A stretch of DNA of 64,000 nt. Source: Allacma fusca (taxonomy: Eukaryota > Arthropoda > Collembola > Symphypleona > Sminthuridae). Each line of letters starts with the position of its first letter. Position 1 is the first letter of the stretch. The notes beneath the pieces were generated by a model that was not told the origin of the DNA, did no database searches, and saw only the letters and a list, made by a program, of their open reading frames with translations. This document shows, one piece after another, positions 22,363-35,325 of this stretch. A program made the position numbers and the translations under genes. Where the stretch lies: contig OX359250.1 of NCBI GenBank assembly GCA_947179485.1, positions 14,490,539-14,554,538 of the forward strand, in the 5' to 3' direction.

Positions 22363-24316
22363 GTATGCAAGTACATATCTACACGTACAATACGTATATA
22401 CGTACAAGTATGTACCTATATCTACTGCTCCATGTAATACAGGTCTAATAATTACTTGTGCCTCCGCATTAGCATATTATGTGGATTAGTGTAGCATTCC
22501 CGGAGTGTATCTGTCTAGACAACAGGAAGGTTACAATTATACAAATGAGGCATAGGAAATGAGTATGAGCAAGTAAATGACCATTACATTACTTGAGGAT
22601 CTGAAGGTATCTCTGTGTCAGTGATACCTGTCCCATTATACCAGATTTTGGTACGAGAGAATCTACTGATCCTCAAGTGTCAAATAAGCAGAGAGGTAGT
22701 TCACAATAGACCTTTCCTAGGTAAGTTTATGTGGAACCAGTTATACGTATATACGTTAGTACTGACAGAGATTGAAACTCTAAGTTAAGAGCCTAACATT
22801 TACATGGGTTTCAACTTCAACTCCGCATGTCATATTTGTTTAGCCTTCGGTCGTATCTAATTAGGTATACGTTGATTTTTTTCTCCCTTTTTTTTCTTCT
22901 TACAAATGCTTGCGTAATTACATGAACTGTACAACATTCCTCATGATTCTGTTTCGTTGACTGATTTCAATCATTGCTGAATCACACATGAACGTAATTA
23001 CATACTCTGAATCCTAATACTTCAAAATCCTACAATAAATTGGAGCCTGGGAGCAACAACATTGCAAAATCGTAGTATCAACGATAATCCCTCCATCCCT
23101 CAACAATATCACAGGATTTAAAAATGTACCAATTTAGATTGATGGGTATCAGGGGGAAATGGGAAAGATTACGGAAATATTAAGTAAATTGTGAGACAGG
23201 CATATTCGGACGCGGCGTAATTGGAAGATAAGTTTGAAGAGTGTGGAGATGGAGTGAGGAAAATTAGAAAATTGATGGAAAAATTGATCCTGTTAAAAAA
23301 TGTAGGGAGATTTTTTGTTTGTTTGTTTGGTGAAGATTGAAAGCACTTGGAGCCTTTCGTGGTACTGATTGGGGTATATTCCGTGGTTGTCCAGGCTCAA
23401 GTAGGGAGGTACGTGACAGAGCTTCTGCATGGGCCAAAAACTCAGCATGGGGACGTACCCCACAATGAAGTTCATGAGCCATCAACGCCAGCGATCAACA
23501 AGATAAAAAGAATATTACGAGCATCTTCAAAATTCACCAATGTAATCGCTACAAACTAGTTGTCTCAACAAGACCAATGGTCTCGGTTAATCATAAGAGA
23601 GGAGACTTGAGAGGGAAAAAATGTCCAGGTGGATAAACCTTCCCAATACCATCCATTTGGACAAACACTGGATATTTAATGTTCAGGTTGGAGAAACAAA
23701 AAGGTTATGTCAGTAATATTTCAAAGATAAAATCATCCGAAGCACCCCAAAAAATTAGGATTTCACAGGGTGAAAAAAAAATTATAAGCATCTTTTTGGG
23801 TGAGTAAACTAATCTGAGAGGGTTTTGTAGAATCGTTAAGTTGTTAAAATATGAGAAATAAAACGTATGTTTAACATGTGTACCTACAGATTCATAAAAA
23901 TGAATAAAAAGTTTGATGCAAGTGATAAAAATCACAGTCCTAACGATGCAACCGGGTTTTCGTTTATGCTCAAATTGGATTTGGATTTTCAAACCCAGTA
24001 GCAAAATGTAACAAGGTAGAAAAAAAAATCCCCTTGATGCGATTTATGTCCTTTCTTGCTTTACATTCCCTCAAAATCCTACGTGCTTACAGAGACTACA
24101 GCTACTTACAAGCTACTTGGCAAACACAGTCTAGTTGGAAAACCACCAGGGAAATTAATAGTTCTGCTTTTTTACTCATAGGAATATGAATACATTTTTT
24201 TAAAACTCATATTTTTCAAGTATGCTTCAGCAAATAATATTATGACTTGTATTAAAAATTATTGTGGCTCCACTTTGGAAAATTCATCTTCTATTACGAG
24301 TTCAAATTTCAATGCT

Positions 24317-24319
<3 letters not shown>

Positions 24320-24403
<84 letters not shown>
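24320..24403 (+). repeat. (GA)n microsatellite, longest in window
   Basis: Eighty-four bp of uninterrupted GA. Directly downstream the unit GAGAATGAGAACTCA is followed by a near copy, GAGAATGATAACTCA, separated by more GA repeats, so the array edge has itself been duplicated. Confidence 0.95.
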
Positions 24404-24408
<5 letters not shown>

Positions 24409-25083
24409 AACTCAGAGAGAGAGAGAGAATGATAACTCAGAGAATTATAAGAACTGCACTTTTCCACATCCACTCAATCGACTCAAACTGACTGGTTGAG
24501 CCTGACTGCATTTAATTGTAAGTATACACGACAGTATTTAAAAGTTGAGAAATTTCCCAATGATTGCAATATCAAATTTACAATACAAACCCGTACTTTA
24601 TGGTTAAATTATACAAAATGAGAAAAAACTGGAATTGAAGTTGTCATTGTAATTCAACTTTATTAGCATCATTAGATATTTACATACAATAAGGAATAGA
24701 ATCAAACTGGGATTTTTTCTGGAAATCCATTGAGAACTGTTCGAGATTTCAGACAACACCATCATATATTATGAAAGCACTGACAAGCCTAACAAGAAAG
24801 AGAATAACACGAAAGAAAAATTAAGTCGGCCTATGTTTGCATTAAATTTGATCCTAATGCCCACATTGTCGAGGTGCTCACACATTGGACATTACGACTC
24901 CGCACTGTCGGCTCTCTCCCTCACAATTTCTCTGCATATAACGTACCTTCAGTCCCTAGCACTACGTGCTCGGACCTGGCAAGTAATAATATAACCAACG
25001 ATTTGAAAACAAGTTTTTAAATGCAATTGACATTAGTCTTTTTTTGCTCCGTCCTTTCGCTTCGATTTTCACGTTAATGATTT

Positions 25084-25086
<3 letters not shown>

Positions 25087-25117
<31 letters not shown>
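25087..25117 (+). repeat. (AC)n microsatellite
   Basis: Thirty-one bp of uninterrupted AC dinucleotides in non-coding DNA. Confidence 0.95.
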
Positions 25118-25118
<1 letters not shown>

Positions 25119-28100
25119 GTCGTCCTCAGGGAATCCTAGCTGGACAGGGATGCACAAGTTACATCATCACAGTAGTGGGTAAAACTTAAACAAGCACCTA
25201 CACTTCTCGGAGAACTTTCGCAGCATAAAGCGTCCATCTAATAAAAAATAGGACGGGGTACATAGCAGCATCTAAGCGAAAGAAATATTGCCAGTCTCAA
25301 CGTTTTATGGTCTCCCTTGCTGCTTGCCATCATCATTTTAAAACTCTTTCCCGTTCAAATTTGGAATCCACCACAGGATGACTGTATATGCTGGAGTAAT
25401 CTCAATAGGATTTTGTATGAGTTGTGATAGTACACCTGAGAAAGAGGTGGCTCATCAGTCAGTACACAGGACAAGAAGTTTGCAAGGATTGAAGGGATCA
25501 TTTGATACAAGTATATTTTTTCGTAAGTTGATATGAATAGTACTCAAATGAATAAACTTCAAGCTCTGACAGTTGATCATGTCTCTCGAATCATTTCCCA
25601 ACAAGAGCCCATTGGAAAGTCATTTCAGCTCAGAGCTATTTACGGGGTAGAAGCCAATGCAGGGAGATTAAGAACTTTTTACAAGGAGTCAGGCAAGCCG
25701 AGATAGGAAAGCATTGTGTATATGTAGATATAAGGACTGAGTATATGAACACTCTGGCACAAACTACCTCACATAATATTATGATAGGAACTTGTCCATC
25801 ATACAGTCCCATGGACTCAGCTGAAAGACACTGGTGTTTTGTGCATGGATGTGAGAAAAGTGGTAGAGTTGGAAGTTCTTGGATTGAATGCCCTGAGGTG
25901 ACGGAGCCGACTACCAACGTGACATTTACTGCCTCTACGAAAGAATCACTTGTTATTCGTGATCTCCAGTTTGGAGAAACCTTCTCCCCATACAAACACA
26001 CACACAAGTCTCTAATGGCTATGCAAAGTGTAATGTGTAATCCACTGTCAATTATGCACGGACCAAAGGCACAGACAGTAGCAAAGGAGCAACTTCATGC
26101 AGTTCCATTCAAGTAGTCAGTAAACAAATACTCAAATCAAATATCTTGAAACTATACAGCAAAATTCCTGTATTCTCCTTTTATACTCATTGTTTGTTCA
26201 TCCCTCGCGCTCAGCCTGAGACACCTTTCAAAGTAAAACCATTCCGGAGATGAATAATGAAGCCTATATGAGAAACATACGTTCAGATATCTGTAGATGT
26301 ATTGGACAAATAGAGCACAGGTGCACCGTGAAATAACTAATTTTACGTCCTAACAATTACGCTACTTGGAGTGAGATTTCCCTCGCAACTCAAATACTTA
26401 CTCTCGATGTTGGACAGACACACATCAGCCATAGTTATTTGAATGGCAAACATTGCTGGAGTTCAATTTGACAATTATCTTGAGCAAATATTCTGAGCGC
26501 AGAGTGATACTCGAGCCGTACCATATTTTTTATTTCCACGTGTTCTTTCCTATGCATCATTTTAATCCTTCATTTGATTGGATGGACGTTTCAAAAGAAG
26601 ATCATCATCAAGCAAGCAAGTTGGAGCTTTTGGTCATTTCCCTGACAAGATTCTTGTGCAAACAGGGCTGTAAATCGACTTGATTCCCTTTCAAGAGAAC
26701 CAGTATTATAAACCACAGCAGAGGGCTCATCATTCCTAGCCCGTAATCAGTAACTCACATTAAGACTCCTAGAACAGAAACCACTCAGTCATTACCGCGT
26801 GCCAAAACGTCCGTGAGATTATTTTCCGTTTAGAATTTAGTACACAAACCTATATTCAGCACTGAAGGTACAGATAATTACATACATACATGGGGTGTTG
26901 ATATTTTTTTTTTTTTAGGATAAATTAAATCGCAATAAATCAATGAATGCCACGTTGTACACAAATAATTATGTACACGGGGAGTGTAAATACATTCCAA
27001 GACCTAAACGTTCTGTATTGCCCTCATTTTCCAGAAACTATCTCGTCCACAATCTTGTCATAATCAGGAGGCCTCAAAAACGTTATGTATTTATAGTCTC
27101 AAGTATATAGCCATATAGCCAGGACCAGGACTGGGATGAAGTGATGGGAGCCCGCGCAAAAATACTGTTTTTGCGATAGATGGCAATAGAAAAAAAAAAC
27201 TTGCCTCAACTTGACTACCCTCTACAGTACAAGGTAGATCAGACAATTACAATTGTAGAAGTGCAGGTGTGTTTGTATGCCTCATGCATCAGTGGGATTT
27301 AAGTACTTAAATTGTAATCAGCGGATCCAACAACTTCTAGATGGTTATAAAGTAACTGGGAATGGAAAATTTATAGCAATTATTATCTTTCATGTGAATG
27401 CCGAATAGAGCGGGATTTGTGCTGGTGAAGAAAGTAAAGTAAGACAGGATTTGCGAAGGATCTTGAGAAATACCAGAGCTTATGCTCAGGATTTCAAGAA
27501 TGCTATGCTATAGTGTTCACAGTTTGTGGGCCTCAAGTTATCTCTTCAGTAAAAATAAAAAGGAAAACCCTCATAAATGTTCCAGGGAAGCATTCCATGG
27601 TTGAGAGAAGTACTGACTCGACAATTCCTGCCGTAAAAATTCGTCCTTAATTATTTAACTTGTTTTCCTCACATGCGAAATCAGTTTTTCTCACTCTTCC
27701 TCCGTATCACCAGGGCCAATGTACGTCTACTGTAGATAAAGGTGACTGCAAATCCTTCAGTCTGCCTTGTGTGCCCAGATAAAATTGAAACTCTTAAATA
27801 TATATAAAATTTGTGAGGACTGTAAAATCACTTGACGAAGAATGCCCCATACTGATACTGACTTTTGATATCTGTATGCATAATTTATAATTCTATGCAT
27901 ATGTATAATTATGTATCCAGGCATGTTTACAGAGCCTTTGTGAGTCTCCATAGCTAGTGGCGGATTTCCAAGCAGGTATCCGATATCTCTATCAGAATTC
28001 TATGACTTAATGCTTTCACTACGTGACTACATCATGTCTTAGAGCTCCACCTTGTCCATTATGAATATTTGCAACTTTATGTGTTTTCAATGGTGAGTGC

Positions 28101-29857
28101 GGTGACCATACTAAACCGATGTGAGTCTCTACATTTAAGTCCAGATATCAGAAATCCGTCTACACCCTTTCGGATAATCTTGGGTATGTCAAGAGTATAA
28201 TGTGGTCTAACCGGTGTTTCAGTCAACTTGGGAACAAGACCTGTTATCCTATCGGATACTACGGGGTGGTTGGAAGAGCAATAATCGGGGCAACTTATTT
28301 TTTTTTTGACAATAATACTCCTTTATCAATTCATGTATCTATCTTCCCTTCAAATGCTAAAACACTGGGGATAAAGTATATAGTGACAAGAGTTACGGAT
28401 GGTACGTAATTTTAAAATCGTGCCTTCACAGTAACTCAGAAAAAAAAATTCCAAAAAGAATATTATTTAATTTTGCTAGGTGTTTCATATTGTCAGTGTG
28501 TGAGGACTCAAGAGTGAAGTCATGGAAAATTATATATGTAATTATTTACAAGTATTATTATGATGTAATTACATGGGGATACTTAGGACTATAAAATATA
28601 GTGCGCATCCGGCTTGAACCAGAAATCCTTCATGTTACGCAATATGGACCACGGGTTGCACTATATTTTTTTTATTGGCATACCAGAAGAGCAATACCTG
28701 TTGCCTGTATTCGTGCCGAGGACTTAAAACTTCTCAGAATTACGTCATACATAATTATACAGAGTGAACGATGAGCTATTAAATTTCAGGCTGGTGTCGC
28801 AATGTCTGCAGTATTTTAGTCCGTACTCACATAAGAATTCCTCTTCTGAAGGCTTCCCCTGAGACTCCATCTCCTACTAGCGATTTTTATCCCATATAAG
28901 GTGTACACTACTATATTAGATTAGGGTCCTGGAAGACATCTGTGTCTAGGTGATGTGAGTGCAGCCTCAAGTATTTCGAGTTCAAGTTACAGAAAATAGA
29001 ATTGAGGGAAGGAGACGCATGTCTTAAAAATTACCCGTGAATTTAAAATTGATTATATAAAGTCATTGTCGTAATTAATTGGGTTTGTAGAAACAAGTAC
29101 TAAACCATATATTATTCCTAACGCGCCACCCTGTCTCATACACACACTGCCCATGTAACCTAAGTACTTTAAATAATTTGTTCAATTGTGGTCATCCGGG
29201 ATCTACTACTCCAGTAGCTGGCAAACAATCTACGTACATATATATACGAGGACAGACAAAAACAAACTACTCAAAAAATTTCGCACTTAATATAATTTAT
29301 TATTTGCACAGACTATCACCGTATTTGCATGGTCTACATATGCAGACAGATACGGTCAACTGATAAGAGTGTTGGATTTTTCGTGTAGAAACCTGAGCTG
29401 TACCTGATGAAAGCTTGTGAATTCATGTTACAGCGTGTGTAAGTCCATATGGACCTTATTATGGAGTTTGAATAGAGTAATTAGCTAGAATTCAAACTTC
29501 TTTAATAGGATGAGAGGAACCAGAATAAATAAATAGAATAGGGGCAATCGCACACATGAATACAGTACAATACAGACACTCTGGCAAAGGATATATGTTA
29601 CCTAATTAATTCCCACATTCTAGTTTCATTAGTTTGAGAACCCTCCCCTTATGTGAGCTCTGAATGCAGGTTTAATCGTCTCCCAAGACTCATATATCAA
29701 TTTCTTGAAGAAAATAATCAAACTGGAAACTTGACACGACGATGGATTTATTAGCTACTAAACCGTACTTCAACTCAAGACTTGTCTATAAAAGAGACTT
29801 GCCGTATAATAGTAGCGCAACAATAATGTGACTTGTTTGAGAGAGAAAACATTGCAA

Positions 29858-29928
29858 AGAGAGAGAGAGAGAGAGAGAGAGAGCAAAACAAGCACTCTGA
29901 ATTCACCTTCACGAGAGAGAGAGAGAGA
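29858..29928 (+). repeat. split (GA)n microsatellite
   Basis: GA tracts at 29858-29883 and 29913-29928, separated by 29 bp of unique sequence. Confidence 0.9.
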
Positions 29929-31874
29929 CTCTACAAGGCTGAGTGTGAAGCTCCGTGGAAATGCAAGAGCTTTCATACTTATTAATCTTAGGAACCACTG
30001 ACGGAGAGAAAATAACGGCTATTAAATTGGTCGTTGTAGTTAGCAACCGAAAATATACAAGCATGCATAAATACATATTTTCCTCATAAATAATACTCCT
30101 GCGTGTTCTTGAGAGAGCACATTCAGTAAAAATTAACAATTGGAAATAAAGTCTGGAAAGCCCAAACTTGAAATTTGTTTCCTAATAAATATGCAGACTT
30201 ATCTGTACACAGAGTCAAGTAAGGCGTACCATTACTCTCTGACGCTCTGAAACCACATTTTTTCATAAATCTTTCAAATTGACCGCATCAGTTCTACCTG
30301 AACACACTCACTCAAGTCCACATTTTGCTTTAGAACAGTTTCACTCCATGCACACACATTTTCCTTCCCAAGGAAAATTATCCCATATTGTTAGAGCAAC
30401 GTTCCTATTTCATATTTTTTTTTACGACACTTTGTGTACGTATGTATGTATCCTCATAATACACTTATAGCTGAACACTTGAAATTAAAAATGCTGTACT
30501 AACAAATGTGTTGCAGTTGCACCTCAGCCCATTACTCGGGGCCGGGGCTGGTTAACATCGGGACGAGGGACATACAAATAGTGTTGTTACACATGGTCTG
30601 TGCATACAAATAGCCATAAATTCATAAATTGCACTTAACTTTATGAGAGAAGGGCATAATTTGTGGGAACGTCTGTTTTACAATCCATTGTCTGTCCATG
30701 CATTGTACATATTTTCCTCTCAGATCTTCATTGTGTAAGGTTATCGTGACTTGGATTTGTCTCATATTATAATATGCTCAAACCACAAAAGGTGTTTATA
30801 CTTCCGAGGAACTTTTTGTTTTGAAAATTGCTCAAGACCCAATTATATGACTTTACAATTAAACTCAATATTTTCTGACGTCCTTTCCTTCCTATAATTA
30901 TTATTCGCATTCCTATTTCTGAGGAAGTGACTTAGGCTGAGGCAGGCATATGGTAATAGATAAGTCAAAAATACACACATTTTCCTTTCATTCTTCAAAT
31001 ACTTGTAGACTTTGGGGTTGAGTCGTTGTCATTTGTTTTAAATAAGACGACAGGGAAGATAAGACAGTGAGTCAGGGCAGTCGTTCCACGCGATAATGAT
31101 GTGGTCTTGCTTCATTCCGAGAAGGATAGGGTTGCGGGTTGGAACTTGAGAGCCTCATCATCATCATCAACAGGGATGATCATACATGATGACACTCGAA
31201 TAATTATATGGGGAAACTGTTGCAGTAACAATAATAATTATTGTATGGGTATAAGGATGGGCAGATGCTTCTCAATACTACATATCCAGAAATTATTTGG
31301 TGTTGTCATTGAGGAGTAGTCACACTTGTGCCTTCAGGTATCCTGTTGATACGCTCCTGGCGGACGTTTAGTTCTATAATAACACACACCTCTCTCAATT
31401 TCCTCTAACCTTTAAGCAAACATTAATGACACAGCCTGGAGGGGATTTCTCGTCAGAACACGAATCACTCTTTTTTTTTCCGTTATACTTAGCAAAGTCA
31501 ATCAAGTGTTTGTTCCATTCATAAATATAATTATTTCATGGCAGTCATCCCAGTCTTCCTCGAGTCACGCAAGGGAACGAACCTTAGTCACCTCTTCTCA
31601 GTCCCCAGGACTCTGGTTTTGTTTAAAGGAAAAAACGGAAATAGAGGTTTCTAGTGAAAGTGGCCAAGCCATATAGTCGGGTCCATTAGGCACATACATA
31701 AATGTCCAAACACAGTTCCTTGTACTTTTTATAGTAAGCAACCCCTCAAATATATCCCAGTACAAGTTGTACTTTTTAGTCAATTTTTAAGTGTACATGA
31801 GTGAAGTGTAGGTTACTGGAAGAGCATAAAATTTTACAATAAGCTTCGTCTCAGCCTTCAGAGGAATTAAAATT

Positions 31875-31913
31875 TCTCTCTCTCTCTCTCCCCCCCCCCC
31901 CTTTTTTTTTTTT
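31875..31913 (+). repeat. (CT)n followed by C and T homopolymers
   Basis: About 16 bp of CT, then 11-12 C, then about 12 T. Homopolymer lengths may be subject to sequencing error. Confidence 0.9.
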
Positions 31914-32439
31914 ATTAATAACAACTTCGAGTGTTTGTACAATTGGGAGACATTCGTGCCATGATAAAAAGCCAGTTAATTTAATGGCCTTACAACCTAC
32001 GTTTAGTATTTGTATATTTCTGGTAGTCTCATCTCAAGAAGGGTAGCTACCATCAACTCAGAAGCCACTCAAGTCAACCTAATCAAAATCAAGTGGAGAG
32101 GCAGTGTAGGAAAAAAAAGTGAGAATAAAAAATCCGACCAAAATATGAACGTGCAGCGTAGCCTCCAGTTCCAAAATTGTTAACGAGAAAAAAATTCTAT
32201 CGGCTTTATCAGCCATAAACACTGACAGCTTAGTGGTGTGGAGTCAACATATATATATATAGAAGAGAAATCCAAGGGCTGTGAAAAATTTATAAACTGT
32301 ATTGAATTTCAGTCCCACTCCGTCCTGACCATGAATGTTATCATACTATTCTCACATCAGAGAAACAAAAAAATTGTATAAACGTAATCCATCAGTCCTC
32401 CAATTGCTCCTTCTAAAATCAAGAAGCTCAAACTCTAAA

Positions 32440-32472
32440 ATGGATCAGTCTCAAGATACTGTCTCACCCCTG
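32440..32472 (+). CDS. possible initiator exon of the Cdh1/Fizzy-related gene
   Basis: Eleven codons, MDQSQDTVSPL, followed by a consensus donor GTAAGG in phase 0. The next known exon (37173) starts in phase 0 and lacks an obvious upstream initiator exon, so the two would join in frame across a 4.7-kb intron. Cdh1 proteins often begin with a short poorly conserved segment before the C-box. The join is inference only; the gene could instead start at the ATG at 37176. Confidence 0.35.
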
Positions 32473-33515
32473 GTAAGGAGTCTCCCTTAGTTTCCTTGTA
32501 GTTGATTAGTACGCTGAGAGATCTGTGTAGTGTCACATATTATGTTTGGGGGAATTTCTATTTTTTGTGAGCCTTATTTCACAGCCAAGGGTTTTTATTA
32601 TTCTGTCATTCGGGAGCCAAAAATCTTCCTCGTTTCAAGCGTCATGTCAAGATGACCTGGTGTAACCCAGCTGATTATGCCGTCAATGCTTATCAATTCA
32701 TATATATATATTTTTTTATGGCTTTCCTAAAACTAAGGATTATTCCTTGAGTCAAACCATGCTAGAGATTTGGGAGCCCTGACAGGATGTCCGTCTGTAA
32801 TTATTATAATAAGGAGCGAAGAGATCCAGGCATGCCGGCTTAAAAATTATGTATATTATTATTTTCAAAGTACGAAAAAAAAAATCGAAAGGTATTGCAC
32901 CACGTCTTCTGTACGTTCGTATCATCCTCACACTTTGAATTCAGGCTTTGAGGCATACTCAGCCTTTGAAATCATATTAAGTAACCTAAACAAGACATTA
33001 TGATTTTATTGCGGTAAGGATTTTACAGCTTTCGGCAAAAACCCTCCTTTACATGTAATTATATGCATATAGCTAAAATTTCTGGGAATAATAGCTCCAG
33101 TTGAGAACCAACCGGATTTCCCTTTGATGACTCAGACCTCTGTAATACCAATTAATTTACCCATAAAAATGAAGAGGGACATCGCACCAAAACTCCGGCT
33201 AATTTAATGCTATTTTCATTTAACCCAATGTAATACTATAGACGTACAATCGTTCCTCCACCGCAATCATTTATTTCCTACACAGTAATATATTACTTGC
33301 ATTGCTCTCCCCTCACTTTCATACTATTTACATTATTTTTAATAGTGCCCCTCTGATTTGATAACCTTTGAAATAGTTAAATCAACATAATTATTGGATT
33401 GTCAACTTTGACAACCATAAATTTGCATTTACATTACTTTCTTACATGTTTCATCCCCCCAGGCTATTCCTCTTACTCAAGTGATTCAAGTCTGGGGGGA
33501 AAAAAAGAGAAAAAT

Positions 33516-33542
33516 TGTGTGTGTGTGTGTGTGTGTGTGTGT
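33516..33542 (+). repeat. (GT)n microsatellite
   Basis: About 27 bp of uninterrupted GT. Confidence 0.95.
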
Positions 33543-33930
33543 ATAGACACTGGAACGTACCACGTTGGAGGAACCAGGAATGTAATGTCGTAATATATAG
33601 TATCATTTATGGTTCGGTTGTGGAAAAGCCTATGGGAGACATAACAACCCAGGGAGAGTGAAAAATAAAAGGGAACTTCACTTATTCACTCCAAAGTATC
33701 TATATAAGCTCAGATAAAGAAAGAGGAAAAACGGCGCGTTATTTCTTGAAGATAGTAGTTTTTAGCAATATTAGCATACAGCGATATGATTCAACTGGAG
33801 GAATGCACAGAGCAAATTAAAATTAACATCATGAAGGGAAGGTAGATATATACACAGAGGAATTAGGAATGTTATATGGAAATGTCATATATATTTCCAT
33901 TGTACTCGAACCATATCCTTGTACACTCAA

Positions 33931-33936
<6 letters not shown>

Positions 33937-33979
<43 letters not shown>
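33937..33979 (+). repeat. (CT)n microsatellite
   Basis: Forty-three bp of CT. It lies about 500 bp from a GA tract (34480-34529), so the two are complementary and could pair. Confidence 0.95.
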
Positions 33980-33982
<3 letters not shown>

Positions 33983-34477
33983 CATATTGTAACTTTGATT
34001 TAGCACATGCATCAGGGATGGGTAGGTGTGAGCATGGAAGTGTGGATACCATACAAGGAGAAAGATGAGTGGGATTCTGATTATTATATAAAACATTCGA
34101 AAAAGTTCCAACGGACAAAAGGTGGATAATCTCTAACGATTAGGTACTTCCACCACCGTCGTCATCCCTCTGTGAACGAGGAGTAGTTAAGTACTGGCGA
34201 CGGTTTGAACGCACGTACGTACATACATATGTATGCTCACAAACTATGGAGAGTCATGCCGCGTATCCAGAGACAAGTGCAAACTTTAACGTGCGACGAC
34301 CAAAAAAGAAGATTCGTTTGCCTTACACACACATCTTTGAAAAAGATTTGCGAGAGCAAGCAACTTGTAAAAACACGCCATGAATGGAAAAAAATTCACA
34401 TGATTACAACCCATGAACGTTGTTCTCTCCACTTTATAGTTTTAACAGAGATGGATAATATTATATGGAACAGGGCT

Positions 34478-34479
<2 letters not shown>

Positions 34480-34529
<50 letters not shown>
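34480..34529 (+). repeat. (GA)n microsatellite
   Basis: Fifty bp of uninterrupted GA, complementary to the CT tract at 33937-33979. Confidence 0.95.
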
Positions 34530-34534
<5 letters not shown>

Positions 34535-35293
34535 TCAATTTCGTTGGGAAAAAATCCCAATCCCATAGAATAGATTCTAATGGAAGGATAGAATATTATT
34601 ATATGTATGTATGTACATATGTATGCTCGTTCCCTTGGCCAGGGCTCGGATGACGCTGATGAGGAGGGTCTGGTGAGAAAGGGATGCAGTGCAACTATTA
34701 AGTACGATTCACAATGATGCAGAAATTTGCATTCCTACAATGTAATCAGGGAGGGGAAAGATAGAATCGTATTTTGCACAACCTAGTGTAACATCATGTC
34801 CCACAATACCACCACAGGTATCAAGTGCAGCTTGGGACTCTCTCTCTCTCTGTCTCTAGATAGATAGATTTACCCTCCTGTACTTACGTCTGACTGTCCT
34901 TTTAGAGCAGCGTCTATATGCATTCCTATTTATCCTTCAATTTGAGTCACAGGATGCACACAGTGCAGACGTTGTAGTAGTAGCAGTGTTACAAAAATGC
35001 TTCCTCCTATACAAGATATATTTAGTGCACTACACATCTCCTGGTGACTTCCCCCACTAAGATTCCATCAAATTTTTGCAGTTCATCAGTTTTGTGATTT
35101 CAGTCTTGAAAAGTGATAGTGACATCCAAATTATTTCCCATCATCCAAGGAAAATTGTGAAGGGCCGTATTTTTGTGCCCACTCTATTAAATGTAAGCCA
35201 ATACTACATGAACTCACACACTCTCTGGTGAACTCCACTGACCAAAAGAATATCTGCGAAGTTGATAGTCTCCTAAAAAATATTCCTTTATTG

Positions 35294-35321
<28 letters not shown>
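35294..35321 (+). repeat. (CT)n microsatellite
   Basis: Twenty-eight bp of uninterrupted CT. Confidence 0.95.

Positions 35322-35325
<4 letters not shown>

Larger units (their letters stand above)
21938..32439. other. gene desert with dinucleotide repeats
   Basis: About 10.5 kb without a supported exon. It holds (GA)n and (AC)n tracts (annotated below), a palindromic TACATATGTA cluster at 22333-22362, and a few isolated open frames (23347-23559, 25745-26116, 26453-26683) that lack domain motifs and good splice partners. Confidence 0.5.

Noticed and set aside
24242-24499. Open frame with a long Arg-Glu repeat, and similar frames over 33872-34111 and 34205-34573
   Set aside because: Translation of GA/CT microsatellites, not a real protein.
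25636-26116. Overlapping 123-codon frames on both strands
   Set aside because: Mutually overlapping, no recognisable domain, no splice context; most likely chance.
26453-26683. 76-codon plus-strand frame
   Set aside because: Low-information sequence without motif or partner exon.
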